From the NCBI GenBank assembly GCA_934434905.1, contig CAKSAI010000214.1:1-5912 (forward strand): a DNA stretch of 5,912 nucleotides. Direction: 5' to 3'. The stretch is from an uncultured Lachnospiraceae bacterium (lineage in GTDB: Bacteria > Bacillota > Clostridia > Lachnospirales > Lachnospiraceae). The position numbers were made by a program, and so were the translations under genes. Of this stretch, positions 1-5,912 are shown piece after piece; position 1 is the stretch's first letter; each line of letters begins with the position of its first letter. A model generated the notes under the pieces. It was not told the DNA's origin and did not search any database. It saw only the letters and a program-made list of their open reading frames with translations.

Positions 1-587
1 GCCTTGGACAATGGAACCGCAATCGTTGCAAAAATGCGAAATTCGCTTGCCCCGTCAATCTGCGCCGATTCAAAAATTGATTTTGGCAAAGAGTTAAAAA
101 ACTGACGAATCAAAAATACATTGGTGATACCACCACCCAAAAATGCCGGTATAATCATAGGATTGTAGGTGTTAATCCACCCCATTCCCCGATACATTTC
201 ATACAGCGGAATCTGCAAAATCTGCCCCGGAATCATGATGGTTGCAAGCATAACGGCAAAAATAGCTCCTTTATACTTAAAATCAAATCTTGCGAAGGCG
301 TAAGCCACAAGTGCGCTGGTTACCGTGATTCCAATGGTGGAGGTAACTGTGATGAACAAGGTATTCATCAGATACCTGGCAAACGGGAACTCTGTAAACA
401 CGACAAGATAGTTCTTTAACGTTATTTTTTCCGGTATCAGACTCGCTGGATGCATCTGCACATCTTCAAAGCTCTTCAACGAAGTCATGATCATCGTCAC
501 GATCGGGAGCAGGATCAGGCAGGTAGAAATTACCAGAATGATGTCAATAATAACCTCTGATCTCCGCATCTTTCTTCTTTTTCTCAT
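1..587 (-). CDS. CUT1 carbohydrate ABC transporter permease, MalG/UgpE-like (partial, C-terminus beyond window)
   Basis: Second inner-membrane subunit of a sugar importer; it would pair with the permease just upstream. The reading frame stays open to the left window edge, giving 195 codons plus two bases. Relatives are usually about 270-300 residues, so roughly a quarter to a third is missing. Visible parts: a basic N-terminus (MRKRRKMRRS), a first membrane segment at about residues 12-36, the family-typical AYAFARFDFKYKG at 95-107, IMIPGQILQIPLY at 117-129 and LIRQFFNSLPKSIFESAQIDGA at about 159-180. The last leads into the EAA loop that docks onto the ATPase, here ESAQIDGA rather than the usual EAA form, followed by FATIAVPL. 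The start at 587 lies 4 bases after the upstream stop and has GAGGGGG 9 bases before it; an in-frame ATG at 569 has a weaker site. The family call is firm; the substrate is unknown. Confidence 0.93.
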   Translation of the reverse strand, partial: MRKRRKMRRSEVIIDIILVISTCLILLPIVTMIMTSLKSFEDVQMHPASLIPEKITLKNYLVVFTEFPFARYLMNTLFITVTSTIGITVTSALVAYAFARFDFKYKGAIFAVMLATIMIPGQILQIPLYEMYRGMGWINTYNPMIIPAFLGGGITNVFLIRQFFNSLPKSIFESAQIDGASEFRIFATIAVPLSK

Positions 588-591
588 CTGC

Positions 592-1485
592 CTATTCCCC
601 CTCAAAATTTAAAATCTTTTTGCTCAGTGCAAAATAAAGACACGAGAAAACAAGGATAATCACAAACAGGATCCATGCAAGTGCGGAAGCATACCCAAGC
701 TCATAAGGCGAATTAAATGCCAGTGAAAAAATATTCAGCACATAGAAATTCACCGGAACACCAGTACCCGTTCCACTGATCACATAAGCCTCCGTAAATA
801 CCTGAAGCCCCCCGATAAGGCTCATCAGTACGTTATAGAACAGCACCGGTGAAAGCAATGGCAGCGTGATCTTAAAAAACTTTGTGAACGCATTGGCTCC
901 GTCCAGAGCAGCCGCTTCGTAGTATTCCTTGGAAATGCCCTGGAGACCGGCAAGATAGATCACCATTTTCGCGCCAAAGGACCAGAAGGACATGATGATA
1001 AGTGTCGGAATCACCGTTTTATTTCCCTGCAGCCACAGCGGCACGCTTTCCACACCGAAAAACCTGAGAATTGTATTTAAAAATCCGGTGGCCGGATCAA
1101 AGATCCAGGTAAACATGATCACCATGGATACTGCCGGCAGAATGCTGGGCGCATAGAAAACCGTTCTTAAAACATTGGAAAATCTTCCTTTTACATGATT
1201 CATCAAAAGCGCGACCAGAAGACCGGTGACATTTACGGTAACCAGCGTGGCAAATGCATAGAGAAAGGATTTTCCAAGAGAATCCCAGACATATACATCA
1301 TGGAACGCTCTCATATAATTTTTCGGTCCAACCCACGCCGTGGGTTCATATCCCAGTAAGCTTCTGTTTGTAAAGCTAAGATACAGGGAACGCAGGATTG
1401 GATATACCGACAATATTAAGAATCCTATTAATCCAGGCGATGCAAACAGGAAGAAGTACATCGCCTGTTTTTTACTTCTTTTCAT
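592..1485 (-). CDS. CUT1 carbohydrate ABC transporter permease, MalF/UgpA-like
   Basis: Membrane-spanning half of a binding-protein-dependent sugar importer, 297 residues, full length for the UgpA/LacF-type family. A short basic cytoplasmic N-terminus (MKRSKKQ) precedes about six hydrophobic segments near residues 9-35, 73-96, 107-129, 158-182, 211-230 and 264-287. The cytoplasmic EAA loop is clear: EAAALDGANAF at 190-200 followed by FFKITLPLLSP to 213, matching the EAA-x2-DGA-x-F-x-I-x-LPL signature that contacts the ATPase. FYAPSILPAVSMVIMFTWIF at 110-129 is also typical. The gene starts 29 bases after the binding-protein stop, with AAGGGG 8 bases before its ATG, and ends 4 bases before the second permease, so the three are almost certainly one operon. 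No substrate can be assigned from the sequence. Confidence 0.96.
   Translation of the reverse strand: MKRSKKQAMYFFLFASPGLIGFLILSVYPILRSLYLSFTNRSLLGYEPTAWVGPKNYMRAFHDVYVWDSLGKSFLYAFATLVTVNVTGLLVALLMNHVKGRFSNVLRTVFYAPSILPAVSMVIMFTWIFDPATGFLNTILRFFGVESVPLWLQGNKTVIPTLIIMSFWSFGAKMVIYLAGLQGISKEYYEAAALDGANAFTKFFKITLPLLSPVLFYNVLMSLIGGLQVFTEAYVISGTGTGVPVNFYVLNIFSLAFNSPYELGYASALAWILFVIILVFSCLYFALSKKILNFEGE
597..603 (-). promoter_or_regulatory. Ribosome binding site of the second permease, inside the end of the first permease gene
   Basis: GAGGGGG on the minus strand lies 9 bases before the ATG at 587 and overlaps the last codons of the upstream permease, whose TAG stop is at 594-592. The arrangement suggests translational coupling of the two permeases, which are needed in equal amounts. 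It favours the start at 587 over the in-frame ATG at 569. Confidence 0.6.
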
Positions 1486-1493
1486 CGTTTTTA

Positions 1494-1499
1494 CCCCTT
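1494..1499 (-). promoter_or_regulatory. Ribosome binding site of the first permease
   Basis: AAGGGG on the minus strand lies 8 bases before the ATG at 1485, within the 29-base gap after the binding-protein stop (TAA at 1517-1515). The gap holds no hairpin or terminator, so the binding protein and permeases appear to be read from one transcript. Confidence 0.65.
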
Positions 1500-1514
1500 G
1501 TAAAATTCTTTTGC

Positions 1515-2825
1515 TTATCTGTAATTCGTCTTAATATATTTATTTGCGTTATCCGTCGCGCTTTTCAAGGCTTCGTCTACACTCACATCCCCCTGGATCG
1601 CCTTCTGAAGCTCTGTCTCCACAATCTTTGTTACAACATAATTAAAGTATTTCTGCTGCGGAAGAATCCTATTGTAGGTTACGGACTCATAAACCGCTTC
1701 CAGGTTCTGGGGCATAGAACGCTCCTCCTTCGGAACAGACAGACGTTCTTCCTTCTCGGAGAGACGAGGGGAAATATATGGGTAATTTTTCAGTTCATCC
1801 CCAGTTCTCTTTTTCGTCAGGAACTTAATAAGCGCCCATGCCGCTTCCTGTGATTTACTGTCCTTATGGATTCCAAATGCGTTCACGGAAAGTTCTCCGG
1901 TTCGGTTGCCATTCACCGTCGGGAGAAGCACAACGTCCCAGTTCAGATCCGCCACCTTAGACATTTCTCCCCATTCTTTTACATGTCCGCCATACAGCAT
2001 AGCTGTTTTCTTTCCGGTAAAACCGCCCAGATCCTGCTCCCCAGTTACATAAGACACCTTATTGTCTCCGTACATTTTATCCATATACTGCTGGAAACCA
2101 GCTTTTGCTTCCGGTGTATCCAATGTAACAAATCCCTCCTCATTCATGATCTCCCCGCCAGCCTGACGAATATGGATCAGCCATTCGCCCCACCAGCCGA
2201 TGGTAGAATAGCATCCCCACTGAGAGTACTCCCCGCCGACCTTCACGCTTAATTTCTTTGCCGCATCCATAAAATTATCATAGGTCCAGTCATCCTGGGG
2301 GTATGTGATCTGTGCATTTGCCGGATTTGCATTATACATGTCAAAAAGTGTTTTATTATAATATAACAGCGAGGTATTAAAGAAGTTTGGCATATAATAC
2401 GTTTTTCCATCCTGCTTTAATTCATTCATAATTTCCGGCATAAAGTCATCGATATCTACCTCTTCCTTATCCCGCTGGATCAGATCATCCAGAGGCACCA
2501 GATATTTGTACTGACTTAAAATATGTACGTCTCCGCCTACAATGATATCGGGCGGCGTACCGGCCGCCATCATGTTGTCCTGCTTGCCCTGGATCTGCCC
2601 GCCCCCAACCGGAATCGGGTTTACCGTATATCCTTCTTCGGCATATTCTTTTTCAAATTCTCCGAACCACTGCTTGTACAGATCCAGATCGGCATTTTCC
2701 ACAACTATCGTTACCTGTGTACCGTCAGAACCACTGTTTTTATCCTTGCCGCCACCACAGGCGGCAAGGGAAAGCACCATACTTACGCTAAGAATAAGCG
2801 CCATTATTTTTGCTCTTCTTTTCAT
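1515..2825 (-). CDS. Extracellular sugar-binding lipoprotein of the ABC importer (SBP family 1)
   Basis: Captures the transported carbohydrate outside the membrane and delivers it to the two permeases encoded next. From the ATG at 2825 the product is 436 residues, usual for the family. It opens with a lipoprotein signal peptide: MKRRAK, a hydrophobic stretch, and lipobox SLAAC with the lipidated Cys at residue 23, then a Gly/Lys/Asn/Ser-rich linker. Family features include AAGTPPDIIVGG (about 87-98), YYMPNFFNTSLLYYNKTLF (143-161), WGEWLIHIRQAGGEI (212-226), FTGKKTAMLYGGH (269-281) and FGIHKDSKSQEAAWALIKFL (317-336). The open frame extends to a GTG at 2885, adding 20 residues. That form would push a basic, hydrophilic stretch ahead of the signal peptide and has no good ribosome site, so I prefer 2825. 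The sequence does not tell which sugar is bound. Confidence 0.93.
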   Translation of the reverse strand: MKRRAKIMALILSVSMVLSLAACGGGKDKNSGSDGTQVTIVVENADLDLYKQWFGEFEKEYAEEGYTVNPIPVGGGQIQGKQDNMMAAGTPPDIIVGGDVHILSQYKYLVPLDDLIQRDKEEVDIDDFMPEIMNELKQDGKTYYMPNFFNTSLLYYNKTLFDMYNANPANAQITYPQDDWTYDNFMDAAKKLSVKVGGEYSQWGCYSTIGWWGEWLIHIRQAGGEIMNEEGFVTLDTPEAKAGFQQYMDKMYGDNKVSYVTGEQDLGGFTGKKTAMLYGGHVKEWGEMSKVADLNWDVVLLPTVNGNRTGELSVNAFGIHKDSKSQEAAWALIKFLTKKRTGDELKNYPYISPRLSEKEERLSVPKEERSMPQNLEAVYESVTYNRILPQQKYFNYVVTKIVETELQKAIQGDVSVDEALKSATDNANKYIKTNYR

Positions 2826-2882
2826 CCTTTTATTTACGGCGCTTTGCCGCTTGTGTTCCTGCAAAGCGCCGTAACCCTCCTT
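2826..2882 (-). promoter_or_regulatory. Leader of the binding-protein gene: Shine-Dalgarno sequence separated from the start codon by a hairpin
   Basis: Read on the minus strand, AAGGAGGG (2882-2875) is the strongest Shine-Dalgarno sequence in the window, but it lies 49 bases before the ATG at 2825. The 41 bases directly after it are a perfect inverted repeat, leaving ATAAAAGG (8 bases) before the ATG. If the hairpin folds, the effective spacing from GGAGG to ATG is about 9 bases, near the optimum. This is seen directly as sequence; the idea that the hairpin serves as a spacer-closing structure is inference, with precedent in phage T4 genes 25 and 38. The AAAAGG abutting the ATG is too close to act as the site itself. 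Confidence 0.6.
2834..2874. repeat. Perfect 14-bp inverted repeat (stem 2834-2847 / 2861-2874, loop 13 bases)
   Basis: The plus-strand arms are TTACGGCGCTTTGC and GCAAAGCGCCGTAA, exact reverse complements with 8 G-C and 6 A-T pairs; the loop is 2848-2860. It lies in the 76-base gap between the large modular gene (stop 2904-2902) and the binding-protein ATG at 2825. No T-run follows the stem in either direction, so it does not look like an intrinsic terminator. Alternatives to a translational role are an mRNA-stabilising 5' hairpin for the transporter transcript or a small inserted palindromic element. Confidence 0.85.
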
Positions 2883-2901
2883 CACTATTACTTTTTAACT
2901 C

Positions 2902-5900
2902 TTATGGCTGTTCGTCAACTAACATAATTCCGTCTAAGGTCACACTCTTTTCTGCGCCATAGCCAATACCGATCTCAAAGAACAATTTGAGATCCTTTCC
3001 GATAAACTTCTCAGCGGGAACCCCCTTTTCTGCTGCCAGCGCCTGCAGATCAAAGTATACGTCATATCCGCCGCCAGGTCTTTCCACCTTGTACAAATTC
3101 TGTCCTTCAATTTTAAATCCAACCCATTCCCCATTTTGATTCAGAATCTCAATGGTAAATCCGCCATCCCAGGCCGCCTGGAAGGAGCTAATGCCAAATT
3201 TTACCACATGCTTCTCTGAGGTATTCAGTGTAAGGAACTTGTTCGTTTTTGCAAAATCGCCGTTGGCTTCCGCCTTTGTGAGTGTCATTGTGTTATTGGC
3301 GATCACCACACTTCCTGCGGCTGCATCCGGATGAGACCAGTTATTCTCTGAGAAGTCATCGATCACATCCTTATTTGGTCCATCGCTGGTTGTATAGATT
3401 CGGTTCAAAACATCCTTATTTCCCGGATCGCCCACAAACAACAACGTAATCTTTGTATTGACGCCAAAGCCCTGCTCGAATGAAGAATCCTCTGCCTGCA
3501 TATCAATATAATGCTTTCCAAGCTCTTTATGGAATTCATATTTCTTTCCGTCATTTACCTGAAGCACCAGATCACAGTCAGCTGACACCATATCAACTAC
3601 CAGCCAACGCTGTTCCATGGTATTTAAAACTGCATTGTAACTGATTGAGCCATAGCCCGGTTGTGTTCCTCCTACGGTAAATATTCCCGTATTGTTTTCT
3701 ACAGTGAGCGTGATTGGCAGATCATTTGGGCTTGGTACCCATCCGTCTGTGGTGGAAAAGTCAATATCCAGAGTCGGCGCCTTGAAGGAATCTGCGTTTG
3801 TCTCAAGACCATTTACCATGACATACTGGCCGCTTCCTTTTCCAACGGCGTAGAGCAGAAGCGTGACGCTCAGATTCTTGCTCTCCGGAAGCTTGTCCAA
3901 CAGATTGATCTCCGTCTTTCCCGTGGCTCTGTTGTCACTGATCAGCGTGATTTCTTCGTTTGTGTCATTTTTCACACATTTTAAGGACCAGTCTGCGTCC
4001 TTTACAGAATCAATATCCACAACAAGATACGGATAGTCTGCCGTGTTCAGCTGAATCGTTTTCAGAACATGTCCCCAGCTTTCTGTTTCCACAGGATTGA
4101 TAACTGTAATCTTGCCCTTGCCATCTACAACCTCCATTTTTGCTGTATTGCTGCGCCATTTTCCCAAGGTTTCCGGCGTATTATCCACATACCTTGGCGC
4201 ATCGCCTGTGGTGCTGCCATTTTCAGACTTTGCATTTGTCTCAAATCCGTTCACCGTAACGAATTTATCCGTACCCCTGCCTATCACATTAAATTTCAAA
4301 GTGACAGTAACACTCTTACCTCTGGGAATCCCCTTCTCCAGAAGATTGATCTCTGTTCTTCCATCCGAAGCATTGTCCTCTGTCAATGGAATATCCTCTC
4401 CCTGATCGTTCACAATACATTTTAAGGACCACTGTGCATTTGTAACGGAATCTATATCCACAACAAGATACGGATAATCCTCCGTGTTCAGCTGCAGTCT
4501 CTTAATGATATAGCCCCATGGCTCATCTGGGTTGGAACCTGTTACATATACTTTTCCCTGATTGTTCGATATACTGATCGATGCCGTATCATTGCGCCAT
4601 GCACCTAATGTCTCGGAAGTGTTATCCACATACCGTCCTGCAGCACCTGCTGCCGGGATCGCCGCCACGCTCTTAAAATAGTCAATGCTTACAGAAGCAT
4701 AGCCTGCGCTCTTTCCAACTACGGCAAGGGTAAGATTTATCTTCTGGCTCGTTCTGTTCAGCCCCTTAGCATTTACATATCCCAGAAGGTCAATGTAATA
4801 GGTACCTGCATAAGAGACGGTCAATGCCAGTTCTTCATCCACCAGATTCCCTCTGGTATCCGGATGGCTTAATTTTACTTCAAGGCTTGTTTTTTCACCA
4901 TTCCCAACCTTTGGAACATGAATCTCGATGTAGGGATGCTTCGCTGCATTTACCCCCTCAAACAGCCTGTCCAGTCTGCTCCATGGTTCGCCTTCTCCAT
5001 TTTTCATGGTGAGGATCCCATCTGTAATGGTCGCTGTCAGATTCGGTGCCAGTTCATATTTGTCGGAAAGTCTCCGATTGTCAAACATATCGGTGATCTC
5101 ACCCGGGTATTCCCGGAAGATCTCCTGCCTTGTTTCACTTGTTTCCGCTTCCGTCTCAAAACCATTGATCTTCACATATTTGTTCATACCCTTTCCAATC
5201 ACATTAAATTTCAGAGTGATAGTAAGGTTCTTACTCCTTGGGATCCCCTTCTCCAAAAGATTTATCTTTGTCAGTCCGGTCGTATTGATATCCTTTGTTA
5301 AAGGAATATCTTCCCCGGTATCATTTAAAACACATTTCATGGACCACATTGCATTATGAACAGAATCAATATCGACAACCAAAACCGGATATTTTTCCGT
5401 GTTCAGCTGCAGTCTCTTAATGATATAACCGTATTCCTCTTTCTCATTTGAATTTGTCACATATACCGTACCCTGATCGTCTTCCGCTTCAATGGTTGCG
5501 GTATCGCTTCTCCAGGTAGCCAGCGTCTCCGTACTTCTGTCCACATATCGTTCTGCCTCCCCGGCTTCCGGTATCTCCGCCACACTCCTATAATAATCGA
5601 TACTGATCTGCGCATAGTCAGGATTCTGTCCAACGACCGCAAACTGTATGCAGATCTCCTGATCTGTCTCACTTAAGCCCTTGGCCTTTACATAGTTCAA
5701 AAGATCAACATAGTAGGTTCCTGCATATCTTGCAGTAAGAACAAGTTCTTCATCAATCATCTCGCCGTTTGCGTCCGGATGGCTCAGTTTAAGCTCAAAA
5801 CGCGTTCCCTCACCGTCCCCAACATTTGTTACCAGAAACTCAATATAAGGATATTTTGATGCATTCACATGCTGAAACCTTCTGCTCATCATGCTCCAGG

Positions 5901-5912
5901 GTTCGCCCGTAC
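2902..5912 (-). CDS. Large modular beta-sandwich protein with tandem domains, probably extracellular and carbohydrate-related (partial, N-terminus beyond window)
   Basis: I do not recognise a named family. The frame is open to the right edge; an ATG at 5892 is internal, because the codons before it (TGEPWS) align with GEPWS in the second repeat. Numbering from that ATG, 996 residues are visible: end of domain A1 (to ~114), B1 (115-249), A2 (~267-419), B2 (420-554), B3 (567-700), a diverged domain C1 (~708-838) and C2 (~843-996). All have alternating short beta-strand-like segments, a recurring LNT-x(2-4)-YPYLVVDIDSV core, GTYYIDLL and a closing G-x-V-x-IDY or VNGFET strand, as in jelly-roll carbohydrate-binding modules. 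No catalytic motif, membrane segment, LPXTG, SLH or dockerin is seen; the C-terminus simply ends DGIMLVDEQP. Lying 76 bases before the transporter genes on the same strand, it may bind or, via an unseen N-terminal domain, degrade the glycan imported. Function and export are inferred. Confidence 0.8.
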   Translation of the reverse strand, partial: TGEPWSMMSRRFQHVNASKYPYIEFLVTNVGDGEGTRFELKLSHPDANGEMIDEELVLTARYAGTYYVDLLNYVKAKGLSETDQEICIQFAVVGQNPDYAQISIDYYRSVAEIPEAGEAERYVDRSTETLATWRSDTATIEAEDDQGTVYVTNSNEKEEYGYIIKRLQLNTEKYPVLVVDIDSVHNAMWSMKCVLNDTGEDIPLTKDINTTGLTKINLLEKGIPRSKNLTITLKFNVIGKGMNKYVKINGFETEAETSETRQEIFREYPGEITDMFDNRRLSDKYELAPNLTATITDGILTMKNGEGEPWSRLDRLFEGVNAAKHPYIEIHVPKVGNGEKTSLEVKLSHPDTRGNLVDEELALTVSYAGTYYIDLLGYVNAKGLNRTSQKINLTLAVVGKSAGYASVSIDYFKSVAAIPAAGAAGRYVDNTSETLGAWRNDTASISISNNQGKVYVTGSNPDEPWGYIIKRLQLNTEDYPYLVVDIDSVTNAQWSLKCIVNDQGEDIPLTEDNASDGRTEINLLEKGIPRGKSVTVTLKFNVIGRGTDKFVTVNGFETNAKSENGSTTGDAPRYVDNTPETLGKWRSNTAKMEVVDGKGKITVINPVETESWGHVLKTIQLNTADYPYLVVDIDSVKDADWSLKCVKNDTNEEITLISDNRATGKTEINLLDKLPESKNLSVTLLLYAVGKGSGQYVMVNGLETNADSFKAPTLDIDFSTTDGWVPSPNDLPITLTVENNTGIFTVGGTQPGYGSISYNAVLNTMEQRWLVVDMVSADCDLVLQVNDGKKYEFHKELGKHYIDMQAEDSSFEQGFGVNTKITLLFVGDPGNKDVLNRIYTTSDGPNKDVIDDFSENNWSHPDAAAGSVVIANNTMTLTKAEANGDFAKTNKFLTLNTSEKHVVKFGISSFQAAWDGGFTIEILNQNGEWVGFKIEGQNLYKVERPGGGYDVYFDLQALAAEKGVPAEKFIGKDLKLFFEIGIGYGAEKSVTLDGIMLVDEQP
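3793..4194 (-). repeat. Third B domain, without a preceding A domain
   Basis: Residues 567-700 repeat the B pattern: RYVDNTPETLGKWRS, IQLNTADYPYLVVDIDSV, WSLKC, TEINLLDK and VNGLETNA. It follows B2 after a 12-residue Ser/Gly/Thr-rich linker, so the A domain was either lost here or B was duplicated alone. It is more diverged from B1 and B2 than they are from each other, and one residue shorter at the INLLDK-LPESKN position. Confidence 0.8.
4231..5091 (-). repeat. Second copy of the A-B tandem unit
   Basis: A2 covers about residues 267-419 (5094-4636) and B2 covers 420-554 (4635-4231). Landmarks recur 305-306 codons after those of copy 1: GEPWS at 302, RYVD at 420 (115 in copy 1), YIIKRLQLNT at 461, WSLKC at 488 and INLLEKGIPR at 515. 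At DNA level, 4481-4512 is identical to 5396-5427 over 32 bases, an offset of exactly 915 bases (305 codons), which indicates in-frame duplication rather than convergence. Confidence 0.85.
5146..5912 (-). repeat. First visible copy of the ~305-residue A-B tandem unit (5' end cut by window)
   Basis: Domain A1 runs from the window edge to 5551 and B1 from 5550 to 5146. A1 is about 60% identical to A2 over ~119 residues by my hand alignment. Landmarks are KLSHPD, DEEL, YAGTYY-x-DLL and ISIDYYRSVA in A1, then RYVD, YGYIIKRLQLNT, WSMKC and INLLEKGIPR in B1. By the repeat period, the first ~35 residues of A1 lie upstream of the window. Confidence 0.85.

Noticed and set aside
567..569. In-frame ATG at 569 as the start of the second permease
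   Set aside because: The ATG at 587 has the better GAGGGGG site at 9 bases and couples tightly to the upstream stop; the 569 site has only a weak AGAAG-like sequence before it. It remains a possible alternative.
2834..2874. Intrinsic transcription terminator after the large modular gene
   Set aside because: The stem is strong, but it is followed by ATAAAAGG on the minus strand and CCCTCC on the plus strand, with no T-run in either direction.
2890..2917. Sigma-70-type promoter for the binding protein, starting from TTGACG (2917-2912, minus strand)
   Set aside because: No TATAAT-like box lies 16-18 bases after it; the nearest candidates (GTAATA, TAATAG) are 21-22 bases away. TTGACG is also part of the coding sequence for the C-terminal VDEQP.
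1398..5359. Several plus-strand open frames of 60-150 codons
   Set aside because: They lie antisense to well-supported minus-strand genes, have low-complexity or unfamiliar translations and no consistent ribosome sites; they are shadows of the real genes.
5457..5672. 71-codon minus-strand frame inside the large gene, and a similar 64-codon one at 2940-3134
   Set aside because: Both are out of frame within the well-conserved repeat and C-terminal domains, and show no family features.
5890..5892. ATG at 5892 as the true start of the large protein
   Set aside because: The frame remains open upstream to the window edge and encodes TGEPWS, aligning with the second repeat copy, so this ATG is internal. 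No signal peptide follows it.

Overview
The window is the interior of a single-direction gene cluster: every supportable gene reads on the minus strand, so the transcription order runs from high to low coordinates. It holds four genes. The first (3' part only) encodes a very large modular beta-sandwich protein. It is followed by a lipoprotein solute-binding protein and two integral-membrane permeases of a CUT1-type (MalEFG/UgpBAE-like) carbohydrate ABC importer, the second permease being cut by the left window edge. No RNA genes, insertion sequences, CRISPR arrays or integrase-like genes are visible, and no gap exceeds 80 bases.

Organism (inference): the lipobox-bearing binding lipoprotein, strong purine-rich Shine-Dalgarno sites, intermediate base composition and tight sugar-transporter operon fit a low-to-mid GC Bacillota, most likely a gut or anaerobic Clostridia such as a Lachnospiraceae. 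The sequence alone does not fix the genus.

Layout: 5912-2902 is the C-terminal ~1000 residues of a modular protein whose start lies outside the window. It carries two tandem copies of a ~305-residue two-domain unit (A-B), a third B domain, and two diverged C-terminal domains. 2901-2826 is an intergenic leader with a strong Shine-Dalgarno sequence, then a perfect 14-bp inverted repeat, then the best start codon of the binding protein. 2825-1515 is the binding lipoprotein, 1485-592 the first permease, and 587-1 the second permease (partial).

How they may work together (inference): the large protein is probably extracellular and could bind or, through an unseen N-terminal part, degrade a glycan. 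The lipoprotein would capture released oligosaccharides and the permease pair would import them. The ATPase is not in the window; CUT1 importers of Bacillota often share an MsmK/MalK-type ATPase encoded elsewhere.

The two points most worth a second look are the leader, where a 41-nt hairpin sits exactly between an otherwise too-distant Shine-Dalgarno sequence and the start codon, and the unusual tandem-domain protein ahead of the transporter.
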